Source: a virus. From it: a stretch of DNA of 42,894 nucleotides. Each line of letters begins with the position of its first letter. The stretch's first letter is position 1. The notes beneath the pieces are model-generated. The model worked only from the letters and a program-made list of their open reading frames with translations. It searched no databases and was not told the DNA's origin. Shown piece by piece: positions 1 through 7,571 of this stretch. The stretch is from positions 1-42,894 of the IMG/VR virus record IMGVR_UViG_3300009285_000022. One strand, written 5' to 3'. The translations under genes were made by a program, and so were the position numbers.

Positions 1-77
1 ATTACAAATTTCTTTGACTATATTGCAGTGGGGACTGGCACTGGGGCGGCAGCAGCCACAGATACGGCGCTTGGAAC
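1..77. repeat. Terminal direct repeat, copy 1
   Basis: Bases 1-77 are identical to 42818-42894. The repeat lies inside one open reading frame that continues in phase across it, so this is the overlap of a circular assembly rather than a regulatory repeat. The 77-base length equals a commonly used assembler k-mer, which favours an assembly overlap over biological terminal repeats. Confidence 0.97.
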
Positions 78-321
78 TGAAACTGCGGCATCTGGACTCT
101 CGCGCGCACTTGCCACTCTTTCTCGCGTCACGACAGATGTAACCGATGACACTGCTCAATTTCTTAAATCTTTTTCCGTGACAGGTTCTGTGGCCGTGAC
201 GGAATCAGGAGTATTTGACGCGGCTGCGGCGGGCAATATGCTTTGTCGCCAGGTATTTTCGGCGGTGAATGTGGTGAATGGTGATACCTTGCAGGTGACT
301 TGGAAGATTGACGTTGATTAA
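1..321 (+). CDS. Phage structural protein, C-terminal part (gene spans the circle join)
   Basis: This frame is open from base 1 and is the continuation of the gene starting at 42578. Joined through the 77-base overlap the product is 186 aa. The part here has a small-residue motif (AVGTGTGAAAATDTALGTE) followed by a beta-rich C-terminus ending LQVTWKIDVD. That motif recurs in small phage virion proteins, but I cannot give it an exact role. It lies between the beta-helix/HNH group and the fibre-like gene at 330, so a minor virion protein (decoration, fibre or tail component) is likely. An internal ATG at 28 is not needed once the genome is closed. Confidence 0.85.
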   Translation: MTNFFDYIAVGTGTGAAAATDTALGTETAASGLSRALATLSRVTTDVTDDTAQFLKSFSVTGSVAVTESGVFDAAAAGNMLCRQVFSAVNVVNGDTLQVTWKIDVD

Positions 322-329
322 ACAATAAA

Positions 330-2024
330 ATGATTGCAGATTTACTGGTAGGTAAAACTGCTCGTGAAAAAGCTAACCTCAAAGGCCAGGAAATTGCCAA
401 GTTATTTAAAGTTCCTAAAACTCAAGTCGGAGACTATTGGATAGAGATTACGGAATTAAAAGCCATTGAAAATGGGGTGGAACTTTACGCCCGCGCCTGG
501 GACGCGAACGGCCAGATAGGATTCGGCAAAGACGGCTCGGTGGATTTGGAGAGATTTGTTTTTATCAATCCTCCTATTTTGGTAAACGACCCCAATGGCT
601 CAATTATACGGGAATCTTTGGACGATAACGGCAAAGTAAGACAGCGAAAATTAAGGGAAGACCCAAAGCAAGCATTGTTAGAAAGTTTGGCTCATACCAT
701 CAGTGTTAAAACTCAAAAGTTTAACGGGACAAATATAATTCCAGGCAAAATAGGGAATACCACTACGACTGTTTATCCCGATGCTGGAATCGGAGGAACG
801 ACAGTAGATGGATATGTGGCCAGAGATGTAGTGACCGATGCTTCTTTTGCGATATTGAGAGCGGGTGCGGGAACCTCAGCAGATAAGACTTCAGGACAAA
901 CACGGCCGTGGCTAGTAGAGAGAGATGCTTCGGGAAATTGGATGAACCTGTATCGCTCCATTCATACGTTCGACACTTCCTCCATTCCTGATACCGATAC
1001 CATCAACTCTGCCACATTTTCTATTTCCTCATATGCCGATAATGTAGACCCTGCTAATGTAGACCCTGACTGCAATGTGTATGGTTCTACTCCCGCCGCA
1101 AACAATGATTTGGCCGCCGCCGATTATGCTCAAACGGGAAGCATTGCTTACTCTGATTCCCCAATTCTGATTGATGATTGGGTCACTTCGGGAGCGTATA
1201 ACAACTTCGCTTTTAACGCTACGGGGAAAGCTGCCATAGTCAAAACTGGGATTACGGCTTTGTCGTGGAAAAACGCCAATTATGACAATGCCAATGTCGC
1301 TCCTGCACTTGGTAATGGTCAGAGATTTACAATAGGAGCATATTTTGCAGACTTTGCGGGAACTGCCAATGACCCCAAGCTGGTGGTGGAGCATACGGCG
1401 GCACCAATAGAAAAAATATTGACTGAAGTTTTAACTTTGACAGACACCATTTTAAAATCAACAACCCGCACCCTTTCCGAAGTTCTGACTTTAACTGACA
1501 CCATCATTCGCTCCATCACCAAAACCCTCTCTGAAGTTTTGACTCTCATTGATACGGTTTTGGTAGAGCGTATTGTTAATCTAGTTTTAACTGAGACATT
1601 GGTTTTGACGGATTCTTTAGTGCGTTTAATTGAGAGAACGCTAACCGAAGTTGTGACGCTCACAGATACTATTGCCAAAGAGATTCAGCGCCTTTTTTCG
1701 GAAACCCTAACGCTTACAGATACGATTCTTCGCTCTATCACCAAAGTTTTGACCGAAACTATCACTATTACGGATACAATTAGTCGCTCCATTCAGCGTC
1801 TTTTAAGCGAAACCATAACATTGGTCGATACATTGGTCAAATCCATCACTAAAGTTTTGAGTGAGGTGATTACCCTGACTGATAAATTATTTGCCAAATT
1901 TCCTGGCCTCGGCCACATTCTAGGTCGCAACACCGATACCAGCATCAATGTTGGCACACGCGCCAAAGCGGAAGAAGGTCTTAATAAAGAGACGGGGATA
2001 AACACAGGCGAGGCTTTAAAATAA
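330..2024 (+). CDS. Fibre-like virion protein with DNRLRE-like domain and 18-residue repeats
   Basis: 564 aa. Residues about 150-355 have the pattern of a DNRLRE-type beta-sandwich (HTFDTSSIPDTDTINSATFS, later WVTSGAYNNFAFNATGKA), a module seen in secreted and surface-binding proteins. Residues about 360-525 are nine near-identical units of about 18 residues following the pattern LTEvLTLTDTIlrSITk (one unit is 20 residues). They probably form a beta or triple-stranded stalk. A short basic tail follows. The gene starts nine bases after the preceding gene. The role is inferred as receptor-binding or fibre protein. No chaperone or catalytic motif is visible. Confidence 0.75.
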   Translation: MIADLLVGKTAREKANLKGQEIAKLFKVPKTQVGDYWIEITELKAIENGVELYARAWDANGQIGFGKDGSVDLERFVFINPPILVNDPNGSIIRESLDDNGKVRQRKLREDPKQALLESLAHTISVKTQKFNGTNIIPGKIGNTTTTVYPDAGIGGTTVDGYVARDVVTDASFAILRAGAGTSADKTSGQTRPWLVERDASGNWMNLYRSIHTFDTSSIPDTDTINSATFSISSYADNVDPANVDPDCNVYGSTPAANNDLAAADYAQTGSIAYSDSPILIDDWVTSGAYNNFAFNATGKAAIVKTGITALSWKNANYDNANVAPALGNGQRFTIGAYFADFAGTANDPKLVVEHTAAPIEKILTEVLTLTDTILKSTTRTLSEVLTLTDTIIRSITKTLSEVLTLIDTVLVERIVNLVLTETLVLTDSLVRLIERTLTEVVTLTDTIAKEIQRLFSETLTLTDTILRSITKVLTETITITDTISRSIQRLLSETITLVDTLVKSITKVLSEVITLTDKLFAKFPGLGHILGRNTDTSINVGTRAKAEEGLNKETGINTGEALK

Positions 2025-2040
2025 GAGCTATAATGAGTTT

Positions 2041-2916
2041 ATGATTTATCAGACATTCATAACCCAATTAAGACGACAGGCAGGCGATATGCGTCGCAGG
2101 ATTCACATTGATTGGACTGGGAACGGCTCTGATACGATTTTTCAAATCCCCGCCGATAACTACCCTGTTTTAGACCAAAGCGCCACCTATTCGGTGAAAA
2201 AAGCCACAGTAGAGCAGACTGAAACCACTGACTACACTTTAGATAAAGAGACTGGAACTTTGGTGATGACCACCGCACCGACCAATGGGCAAGCTCTTAC
2301 GCTTGATGCCAGCGCGGTTTATTTGACTGATGCTTCGTGGCTTCAAATAATCAATGATGTAATCCGTTCTTTGGGTGACGATTTTTTCAAAGAGTTTGTA
2401 GATGAAACTCTCACCACTACGGCTAATATGCTGAGCTTGTCTTTGGTTTCGGCACAAGTAAATTGTATTTCCGTGATTGATTTTCTTCACCGCATCAATA
2501 CTTCTGAGAATTGGCAACCAGTGGAGGAGTTTACGAATTGGAGATATAGTCGAGATGCCAATATAATTTATTTGGGTGACAGGGAAGCATTTACCGTTGC
2601 TGGACGATTGTTCCGCGTTAAAGGGTTGAAAACTTATACTATCGGGACTGCGATAGGAGATACCATAGATGTGCAGGATAAGTTTATGACTATTGTTGAA
2701 TACGGTTGCCTCGCTCGCGGTTGGCGCTACCGATACAAAAATGTCGTGGAGCTTATTTCTAAAATGAGCCAAGAGCCTTCGCGCACTCCGCTTCAAGAAT
2801 TGATTATGCTCTCTGACCGATTTGACCGACTTTACGAGGCGGAGAAACTAAAATTGAAACCCGCTAAACCCGCCCGTCTTATACCTGTTTATAAAGAAGG
2901 TGGAGGGCGACCATAA
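2041..2916 (+). CDS. Putative head-tail (tail adaptor) protein
   Basis: 291 aa. It has no recognisable catalytic motif. A central beta-rich segment (IFQIPADNYPVLDQSATYSV, later DYTLDKETGTLVMTTAPTNG) is followed by a helical half with a charged C-terminus (RFDRLYEAEKLKLKP). Its stop codon overlaps the start of the 687-residue gene at 2916. The pair of a roughly 200-300 residue protein followed by a roughly 700-residue beta-rich protein resembles the adaptor and nozzle of short-tailed phages (T7 gp11/gp12 arrangement). The assignment rests on order and size, not on a motif. Confidence 0.55.
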   Translation: MIYQTFITQLRRQAGDMRRRIHIDWTGNGSDTIFQIPADNYPVLDQSATYSVKKATVEQTETTDYTLDKETGTLVMTTAPTNGQALTLDASAVYLTDASWLQIINDVIRSLGDDFFKEFVDETLTTTANMLSLSLVSAQVNCISVIDFLHRINTSENWQPVEEFTNWRYSRDANIIYLGDREAFTVAGRLFRVKGLKTYTIGTAIGDTIDVQDKFMTIVEYGCLARGWRYRYKNVVELISKMSQEPSRTPLQELIMLSDRFDRLYEAEKLKLKPAKPARLIPVYKEGGGRP

Positions 2917-4979
2917 TGGCTTACGTTGCCACCAAATCAAAATTCCACGTTGCTCTGGATGGCCAGGGGTTAATTTTGCAAGGTGCTCCCGATAGACCTG
3001 GCTATGTTCAAGACCAAGCGCCTCTTTACGGCAACCGATTCGCGTCTGGAGACCGCGATATTGACGACCTGACTTTCTGGTGGTATTGGTCGCAAACGGA
3101 TTGGTCTGGCGGCATTAAAGAGGAAGGTGATTGGGCGGATGATGCCAAGTTTGCCACCAGTAAAAATATTGACGCATTTTCAACCGTTGGCAAAATTTCT
3201 ATTTTGGTTAAGCCAACAGTCCAAACAACTTCTCTTACAAATACCAATAGAGTCAATGTTGGAGTTTTTGGAAATGTTGGAAATGCCGCAGCACAGGCAG
3301 CTAGGTTTTATATTGCTACCCGCGCTACAACTGTTGATGGCTCAAATGGAGCTAAGGTTTGGCACTCCACAGATGGAGATTCCTGGACTCAGTTAATGCA
3401 CTTTGTCAATGTGGATACTTGTCGCGACCTTTTTTTCGGCCAAGATGGAAGCAACAATCGTTATCTGTTTGCGGTGTTTAATAAAGGAACACAAAAATAT
3501 GATGGCAGCACTGTAACGGATATATCCGCCAATGCTGGCTCTAACTTTTTTGGTTGCGGGGTAAGCCACGCTGGTGCGGCTTTTATCGTGAGCGGGATTC
3601 TATCAAGTTTTCCGACAATGAAAAAAAGCACGGATGCTTTTGCGACTGCTGGCAGTAGCTTTTTGACTTTTCAATACGGCGAGAACGTTAGAAATATGGC
3701 TTCTTTTAACGGCAATATTTATTATTTATTGGAGCGTGGCGGCGGCATTACGGAGTTAAGAAAGGTGGACGGCGCGACGGCTTCTACTGACACTTTAGTG
3801 CTTACATTTGTTGGTTTAACTCCTTCTGTGGACACTGATAGACTCAATACTGCTTTAAGAGTAGTGGGCAATCAGCTTTTGATATTTTTTGATGATGGGA
3901 GTGTGTGGTCTGTTACTACTTCAGATATAGTTACCAGAATCTATAAAGATTTGAATGATTATTTCGCGTTCTACAACACCACAGTAAAATCCAACAGAGC
4001 ATTGGCTGGCAATATTGTTGTGGAAAATAATAGCGGGGCTTTCAGCATTTTTAATGACCGCAGAAATGCTGACGATGCTGGGCAGTTTTTGCCAATCGCT
4101 ACCAATGGCACAACTACTCTTTACATCAGTTCTTCAGGCAATCTCGACAAAGTTTATCGTGACGCGGCTGGAACATATTATACCAGTGGAACTTTGAACA
4201 CCAATGAATTTGCAAATATCTCTGGCATTGATAAATTATTCAATGCCATAACTTTGGTTTTTAAAGCGTTGGCAAGCGGGCAATCTATCAAAGTTGAATA
4301 TTCCACTGACGGTGGGACAACTTTTACAGAAGTCGGCGGCACTGGCAACGGCACGGCTTCTTTTACGGATGACGGCGCTATCACTTCCAAAGTTTTCAAA
4401 TTTGGTTCTAATGTGGTGTCCAAAAAAATACTGCTCCGCTTTACTCTAGCTGGAGGTGGCACTAATACACCCGAACTTCACGATTTCTCGCTTCAATACG
4501 TTCCAATACCTATTTATTCAAAACAATGGCGCTTGAGTGTTAATTGCGCCGATGAGGTCAAGCGGCTAGATGGTAGATTGGTGGAGACTACCGCCCGCGA
4601 ATTGAAAGCGCGCTTAGAAGTGGCTTGGGCTACCAAAGCGCTTTTAGACTTTCAGGATTTGGATTATGCGACCACTTTATTGAATGGCGCTTTAACCAGT
4701 TCTGCGACGACCATCACCGTTGACAGCACGGTAGATTTTCCTGAACAGGGAAGGTTAAAAATAGGTGATGAGGAAGTATTTTATACTGGTAAAACTCCCA
4801 CTACTTTTACGGGTGTGACCCGCGCAGTTCGGGGGACAATGGCGGCTGCTCATTTGAATAATGCTGTTGTAAACAATGCCTATAAAGTTTTGGTCACCGA
4901 TTTGTCGGTTCGCGCCCCCATTTTGCTGGAGGATAAAAACCTTGAATATACTGTGGGTTTGGTTTTAAGGGAAGCGTGA
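2916..4979 (+). CDS. Putative tail nozzle/propeller-like virion protein
   Basis: 687 aa. The N-terminus includes the block NRFASGDRDIDDLTFWWYW. Residues about 100-500 are repetitive beta-strand segments with Thr/Gly/Asp turns, which fits a beta-propeller. Residues about 575-660 form a separate beta module (TTITVDSTVDFPEQGRLKIG ... FTGVTRAVRGTMAAAH) of the type found repeatedly in phage structural proteins. The start ATG shares one base with the preceding TAA and is preceded by a GGTGGAGGG ribosome-binding site. Position and size suggest the tail nozzle of a podovirus. Family membership is inferred. Confidence 0.6.
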   Translation: MAYVATKSKFHVALDGQGLILQGAPDRPGYVQDQAPLYGNRFASGDRDIDDLTFWWYWSQTDWSGGIKEEGDWADDAKFATSKNIDAFSTVGKISILVKPTVQTTSLTNTNRVNVGVFGNVGNAAAQAARFYIATRATTVDGSNGAKVWHSTDGDSWTQLMHFVNVDTCRDLFFGQDGSNNRYLFAVFNKGTQKYDGSTVTDISANAGSNFFGCGVSHAGAAFIVSGILSSFPTMKKSTDAFATAGSSFLTFQYGENVRNMASFNGNIYYLLERGGGITELRKVDGATASTDTLVLTFVGLTPSVDTDRLNTALRVVGNQLLIFFDDGSVWSVTTSDIVTRIYKDLNDYFAFYNTTVKSNRALAGNIVVENNSGAFSIFNDRRNADDAGQFLPIATNGTTTLYISSSGNLDKVYRDAAGTYYTSGTLNTNEFANISGIDKLFNAITLVFKALASGQSIKVEYSTDGGTTFTEVGGTGNGTASFTDDGAITSKVFKFGSNVVSKKILLRFTLAGGGTNTPELHDFSLQYVPIPIYSKQWRLSVNCADEVKRLDGRLVETTARELKARLEVAWATKALLDFQDLDYATTLLNGALTSSATTITVDSTVDFPEQGRLKIGDEEVFYTGKTPTTFTGVTRAVRGTMAAAHLNNAVVNNAYKVLVTDLSVRAPILLEDKNLEYTVGLVLREA

Positions 4980-4990
4980 TATAATAAAGT

Positions 4991-5287
4991 ATGCCAATTA
5001 CTTCAAAAATTGAACTCCCAGAACGCCCTATTCTACCTTCCGAGAAATGGTCAACCCGCAGTCTTTTATCACTTATTCACAGAGTAGGCATACCTAGTTT
5101 TCTTAAATCTTTCAATCCCTTTGAGTTAATGCTCTTTATGATGATTGTGATTACTGGCTATGGCATTATTTTTGAGAAACCAATGTCGTGGCTATGGTAT
5201 GTGGCGATAATGTTCGTAGGTTTAGTGGGGCTTGCTTTGCGCAACAAGGTCGAATTACCAGCTAAAAAACTCCCAGAGCCAAAATAG
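4991..5287 (+). CDS. Small two-helix membrane protein, holin-like
   Basis: 98 aa with two hydrophobic segments, about residues 44-61 (FELMLFMMIVITGYGII) and 66-83 (MSWLWYVAIMFVGLVGLAL), separated by a short charged turn. A soluble N-terminal arm of about 40 residues and a Lys/Pro-rich tail flank them. It lies in the lysis block, a few genes upstream of the endolysin at 5756. Holin, antiholin or a tail-associated membrane protein are all possible. Confidence 0.55.
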   Translation: MPITSKIELPERPILPSEKWSTRSLLSLIHRVGIPSFLKSFNPFELMLFMMIVITGYGIIFEKPMSWLWYVAIMFVGLVGLALRNKVELPAKKLPEPK

Positions 5288-5288
5288 T

Positions 5289-5564
5289 ATGCCGCAGAAT
5301 TTGTATGAACTTGGCGCAATAGCTTTTGTTTTCATTCTTGCCATCAGGGAATTTTTCTCATATTTAAAATCCCGCAAAAGCAACGGCAACAATGTTTTAA
5401 GCCAAGCAATTTTGACTGAGCTTCAATCAATGAACACCAATCATCTTCACGAGCTTAAAGGCGCTTTAGAACAAGGTAATGAGCGTCTTGTTGACACTAT
5501 TCATAATGGCAATACCAAAATGATTGAACTGCTTGGGGAGATTAAAGGAATTTTGAGCAAATAA
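5289..5564 (+). CDS. Small membrane protein with coiled-coil tail
   Basis: 91 aa, using the ATG at 5289, one base after the preceding stop. One transmembrane segment at residues about 7-23 (ELGAIAFVFILAIREFF) is followed by a basic patch and a long amphipathic helical tail rich in Gln/Asn/Glu/Leu (LTELQSMNTNHLHELKGALE). A single N-terminal anchor plus a helical tail, two genes before the endolysin, suggests a lysis accessory such as a spanin-like or holin-regulating protein. This is inferred from topology only. Confidence 0.55.
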   Translation: MPQNLYELGAIAFVFILAIREFFSYLKSRKSNGNNVLSQAILTELQSMNTNHLHELKGALEQGNERLVDTIHNGNTKMIELLGEIKGILSK

Positions 5565-5567
5565 TTT

Positions 5568-5753
5568 ATGCCAGGTTACAAATGTAAATTCATTATCAGA
5601 AAGCCCGAAGAAGATTTGCTCGACTTTGAGAAGCGTATCAATGCGATTATGGAGACCATAGGAAACGGCAATCAGAATATGGAGATGAAAGTTGTCTGGA
5701 TAGAAGAAATCAAAGTTATGGTCGCAGTTGTTACTTATACAACTAATCCTTAA
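5568..5753 (+). CDS. Hypothetical small protein
   Basis: 61 aa, soluble, alternating beta and helix (MPGYKCKFIIRKPEEDLLDF at the start, VVWIEEIKVMVAVVTYTTNP at the end). It sits three bases after the previous gene and two before the endolysin, so it is co-transcribed with the lysis genes. I do not recognise a family. Confidence 0.6.
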   Translation: MPGYKCKFIIRKPEEDLLDFEKRINAIMETIGNGNQNMEMKVVWIEEIKVMVAVVTYTTNP

Positions 5754-5755
5754 AT

Positions 5756-6244
5756 ATGTTTGAAAGCTTATTCAGAGCATTATTCAAAGAACATAGAAAC
5801 AGCGCCGAGGCGTGGCAACTATCTTTTCACTTGGCTAAAATGCTGCTTAATGAAAAAAGCGGCATAGATATTTTGTATCCAGATGTGAAAGAAAAAGCCG
5901 AGAAATTGCGTGAACTTATGTCAAAGAAAGGAAAACCGATTTATGTTTCCTCCACTTTCCGTAGCGTAAAAATGCAAAATGTTTTCTATGATAAGGGTCG
6001 GAAAAGCCCAGGTAGCACAATTACCAATGCTAAAGGGTTAGAGAGTTATCATAACTATGGATTGGCTTTTGATGTAGCTTTCATAAGTCATAATTGGTCT
6101 CCTCCTGCGGGTTGGTGGGAAGAATTGGGCGCAGAAGGCAAAAAACTGGGGCTGATTTGGGGTGGAGACTTCGATGATGTGCCTCACTTTGAGTGGCATC
6201 CTGGATTCACTTGGGAAAAGTTGTTGCCATATTTTGTGTTATAA
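5756..6244 (+). CDS. Endolysin, peptidase M15 (D-Ala/L-Ala-D-Glu peptidase type)
   Basis: 162 aa. The zinc-binding pattern of M15 peptidases is present: SYHNYGLAFDV at residues 97-107 (His99 and Asp106 as ligands) and PHFEWH at 143-148 (His144). An upstream STFRS (66-70) matches the conserved arginine motif. Members cut peptide bonds in peptidoglycan stems. There is no signal peptide, so export would rely on a holin. The protein is about the usual length for a single-domain phage M15 enzyme, with a roughly 55-residue helical N-terminal extension. It is flanked by small membrane-protein genes, consistent with a lysis cassette. Confidence 0.88.
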   Translation: MFESLFRALFKEHRNSAEAWQLSFHLAKMLLNEKSGIDILYPDVKEKAEKLRELMSKKGKPIYVSSTFRSVKMQNVFYDKGRKSPGSTITNAKGLESYHNYGLAFDVAFISHNWSPPAGWWEELGAEGKKLGLIWGGDFDDVPHFEWHPGFTWEKLLPYFVL

Positions 6245-6296
6245 TAAGATAAAGTTGAAAGGTCGAAGGGTAAGTAATAAAATTATTCAAAATTTG

Positions 6297-6500
6297 ATGA
6301 AATTTATGGCTAATTTAAGTTTTATTTACAGCACCCGCTTCATAAAAATTGTTTTAATTGGGGTGATTGAAGGACTGTTGGCAGTAAATGTTATTGAGGC
6401 CGATACTTCGGTTGCTTTGGTTAGAATTTTAGAAGCGATACTTGGTGCTTCAGTAGTAGTCAGAACGATAGATAGATTCTCTGAAAAGATAGGAGCGTAG
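6297..6500 (+). CDS. Small hydrophobic protein, holin-like, overlapping tRNA-Trp
   Basis: 67 aa from the ATG at 6297; an ATG at 6309 is a possible alternative. There are two hydrophobic stretches, about residues 16-33 (IKIVLIGVIEGLLAVNVI) and 36-55, and a charged C-terminus. It follows the endolysin directly. The last ten bases, including the TAG stop at 6498-6500, are also the first ten bases of the tRNA gene, so processing of the tRNA 5' end would remove the stop from the message. Confidence 0.55.
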   Translation: MKFMANLSFIYSTRFIKIVLIGVIEGLLAVNVIEADTSVALVRILEAILGASVVVRTIDRFSEKIGA

Positions 6501-6564
6501 CTCAATTTGGTAGAGCGCCCGCCTCCAAAACGGGATGTTAAAGGTTCAAATCCTTTCGCTCCTG
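6491..6564 (+). tRNA. tRNA-Trp (anticodon CCA)
   Basis: A 74-base cloverleaf fits well. The acceptor stem pairs AGGAGCG with CGCTCCT (7 bp), the D stem pairs GCTC with GAGC, and the anticodon stem pairs CCCG with CGGG plus one C-A mismatch next to the loop. The seven-base loop CTCCAAA places CCA at 6525-6527. The T arm pairs AAAGG with CCTTT around TTCAAAT. The discriminator base is G and no CCA end is encoded. The anticodon reads UGG, so this is ordinary tRNA-Trp and not a UGA suppressor. Confidence 0.93.
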
Positions 6565-6593
6565 CTGAATGTTCTTTAATAAGGGAGGTGAAT

Positions 6594-6749
6594 ATGTTTG
6601 AAGAACTTATTGTCGTTCTGCAAAAGAACGCGGATACTTTGGCTTTATTATTGGTTGAGACCGAGGGCAGATACCCAAGCCAGCAAATCCGTCTGGAAAA
6701 TATTATCAAGAAACTCCAAGCGGATAAAGAAGGAGGGACTTTGAAATGA
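6594..6749 (+). CDS. Hypothetical small helical protein
   Basis: 51 aa from the ATG at 6594, chosen because AAGGGAGGTG lies just upstream; the frame could extend back into the tRNA but that is implausible. It is helical and charged (MFEELIVVLQKNADTLALLL, then ENIIKKLQADKEGGTLK). Its stop overlaps the next start. It is the first of three genes here with near-perfect Shine-Dalgarno sites, unlike most late genes. Function unknown. Confidence 0.65.
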   Translation: MFEELIVVLQKNADTLALLLVETEGRYPSQQIRLENIIKKLQADKEGGTLK

Positions 6750-6934
6750 GCATTTACGAAAATGCCGTGTATCTCTGCTCTCATTGCGGAAAAACTTTCG
6801 CTGACATCGCAAAAAAGCGGGAACATCCGTGTTCCAGAAAGGAGGTGAAAAATGCTGGCAATCGCTCTCACTATCGCGGCTCTTACCGCAGGCGACTACA
6901 ACGGAGTTCCAACGGTAATTCTGGAACGCCTTAA
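6746..6934 (+). CDS. Small zinc-finger-like protein
   Basis: 62 aa, start preceded by AAGGAGGGACTTTGAA. The N-terminal half has a C2HC-like pattern, YLCSHCGKTFADIAKKREHP followed by C, so zinc binding is likely. The last roughly 28 residues (Arg/Ser-rich) are encoded in the stretch that also encodes the start of the gene at 6852. That tail may be a by-product of an overlap rather than a selected sequence. Confidence 0.55.
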   Translation: MSIYENAVYLCSHCGKTFADIAKKREHPCSRKEVKNAGNRSHYRGSYRRRLQRSSNGNSGTP

Positions 6935-7166
6935 AACCCAGCCCGCCTACATAGTTTCCACGCTGGAAATTCAGGAGAACGGGAATGTCCGCAGATTCGC
7001 AACCGTCTATCTTAAACCCTACTATCTCTTAGTGGAGTTCAGGATGGACAAAGGCAGGCCGTATTTCTTGAATAGCGACATCTACGAGGTGTTTCTCCTC
7101 CGAGGTGAAGAGATAATTACGATTTGGAATCGCTCGCCTCCTGTCGCTCCGCAACCTGCGGAGTAA
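6852..7166 (+). CDS. Hypothetical protein with hydrophobic N-terminus
   Basis: 104 aa. AGGAGGTGAAAA lies directly upstream of the ATG, an almost perfect ribosome-binding site. The first 12 residues are hydrophobic (MLAIALTIAALTAGD) and could be a short signal peptide. The rest is beta-rich (YLKPYYLLVEFRMDKGRPYF), ending in a Pro-rich tail. It is the last plus-strand gene before the terminator at 7215. Its family is not recognised. Confidence 0.65.
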   Translation: MLAIALTIAALTAGDYNGVPTVILERLKTQPAYIVSTLEIQENGNVRRFATVYLKPYYLLVEFRMDKGRPYFLNSDIYEVFLLRGEEIITIWNRSPPVAPQPAE

Positions 7167-7169
7167 AAA

Positions 7170-7209
7170 GAGAGCGCAGGAGATTTTTTGGGAATCACAC
7201 CGCGCTCTC
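7170..7209. terminator. Hairpin with T tract in the loop
   Basis: GAGAGCGC at 7170-7177 pairs perfectly with GCGCTCTC at 7202-7209. The intervening 24 bases contain TTTTTT. It lies just after the plus-strand stop codon and may assist the stronger hairpin at 7215. Confidence 0.45.
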
Positions 7210-7214
7210 ACCAA

Positions 7215-7246
7215 TTAAAATAGCCCTCGTGAGAAGGCTATTTTAA
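7215..7246. terminator. Bidirectional intrinsic terminator between convergent genes
   Basis: TTAAAATAGCC (7215-7225) pairs perfectly with GGCTATTTTAA (7236-7246) around a ten-base loop. The stem base is A/T-rich on both sides, so a U-rich tail is available in either direction. It separates the plus-strand gene ending at 7166 from the minus-strand gene ending at 7261. Confidence 0.8.
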
Positions 7247-7260
7247 ATTTCCAAGAGGGA

Positions 7261-7563
7261 CTAGGCTGCGCTCTCAGGGACGAGTTCCAGTTTTCCTTCT
7301 CCCACGAGAATGGAAGCAGTTTCCTCGTCCAATTCCACTTCACTGTCAACTGCTTTCACTTCTCCCCCAATTTCAGTTTCTACCAAAACTTTGTATTTAG
7401 CCATTTTTTTTGAAGGTGTCTGACTGTTAATTTCTTCGACCTTTTCTAATTGTCCCGCGCCAACGAGAGGAGCGGCAATGTTTTCTTCCGTTTCCACCTC
7501 GTCGCCGTATTTGTAAATTTGTTTTAGGAAATTGATTCTTTGGAGAACTTTATATTTGGCCAT
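7261..7563 (-). CDS. Small protein made of two tandem copies of one domain
   Basis: 100 aa. Residues 1-46 and 54-100 are two copies of the same unit: MAKYKVL, then a beta-rich stretch (YKYGDEVETEE / VKAVDSEVELDEE), then LVGAGQLEKVEE / LVGEGKLELVPE. The second copy keeps its own methionine. Single-copy versions of this kind of small beta domain occur in many phages. The linker SQTPSKK joins the units. It is the last gene of the leftward cluster, upstream of the terminator. Function unknown. Confidence 0.7.
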   Translation of the reverse strand: MAKYKVLQRINFLKQIYKYGDEVETEENIAAPLVGAGQLEKVEEINSQTPSKKMAKYKVLVETEIGGEVKAVDSEVELDEETASILVGEGKLELVPESAA

Positions 7564-7571
7564 ACTTTATT

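Noticed and set aside
6491-6564. UGA suppressor tRNA or altered genetic code
   Set aside because: The anticodon is CCA, and long genes read cleanly in the standard code with TGA as a stop.
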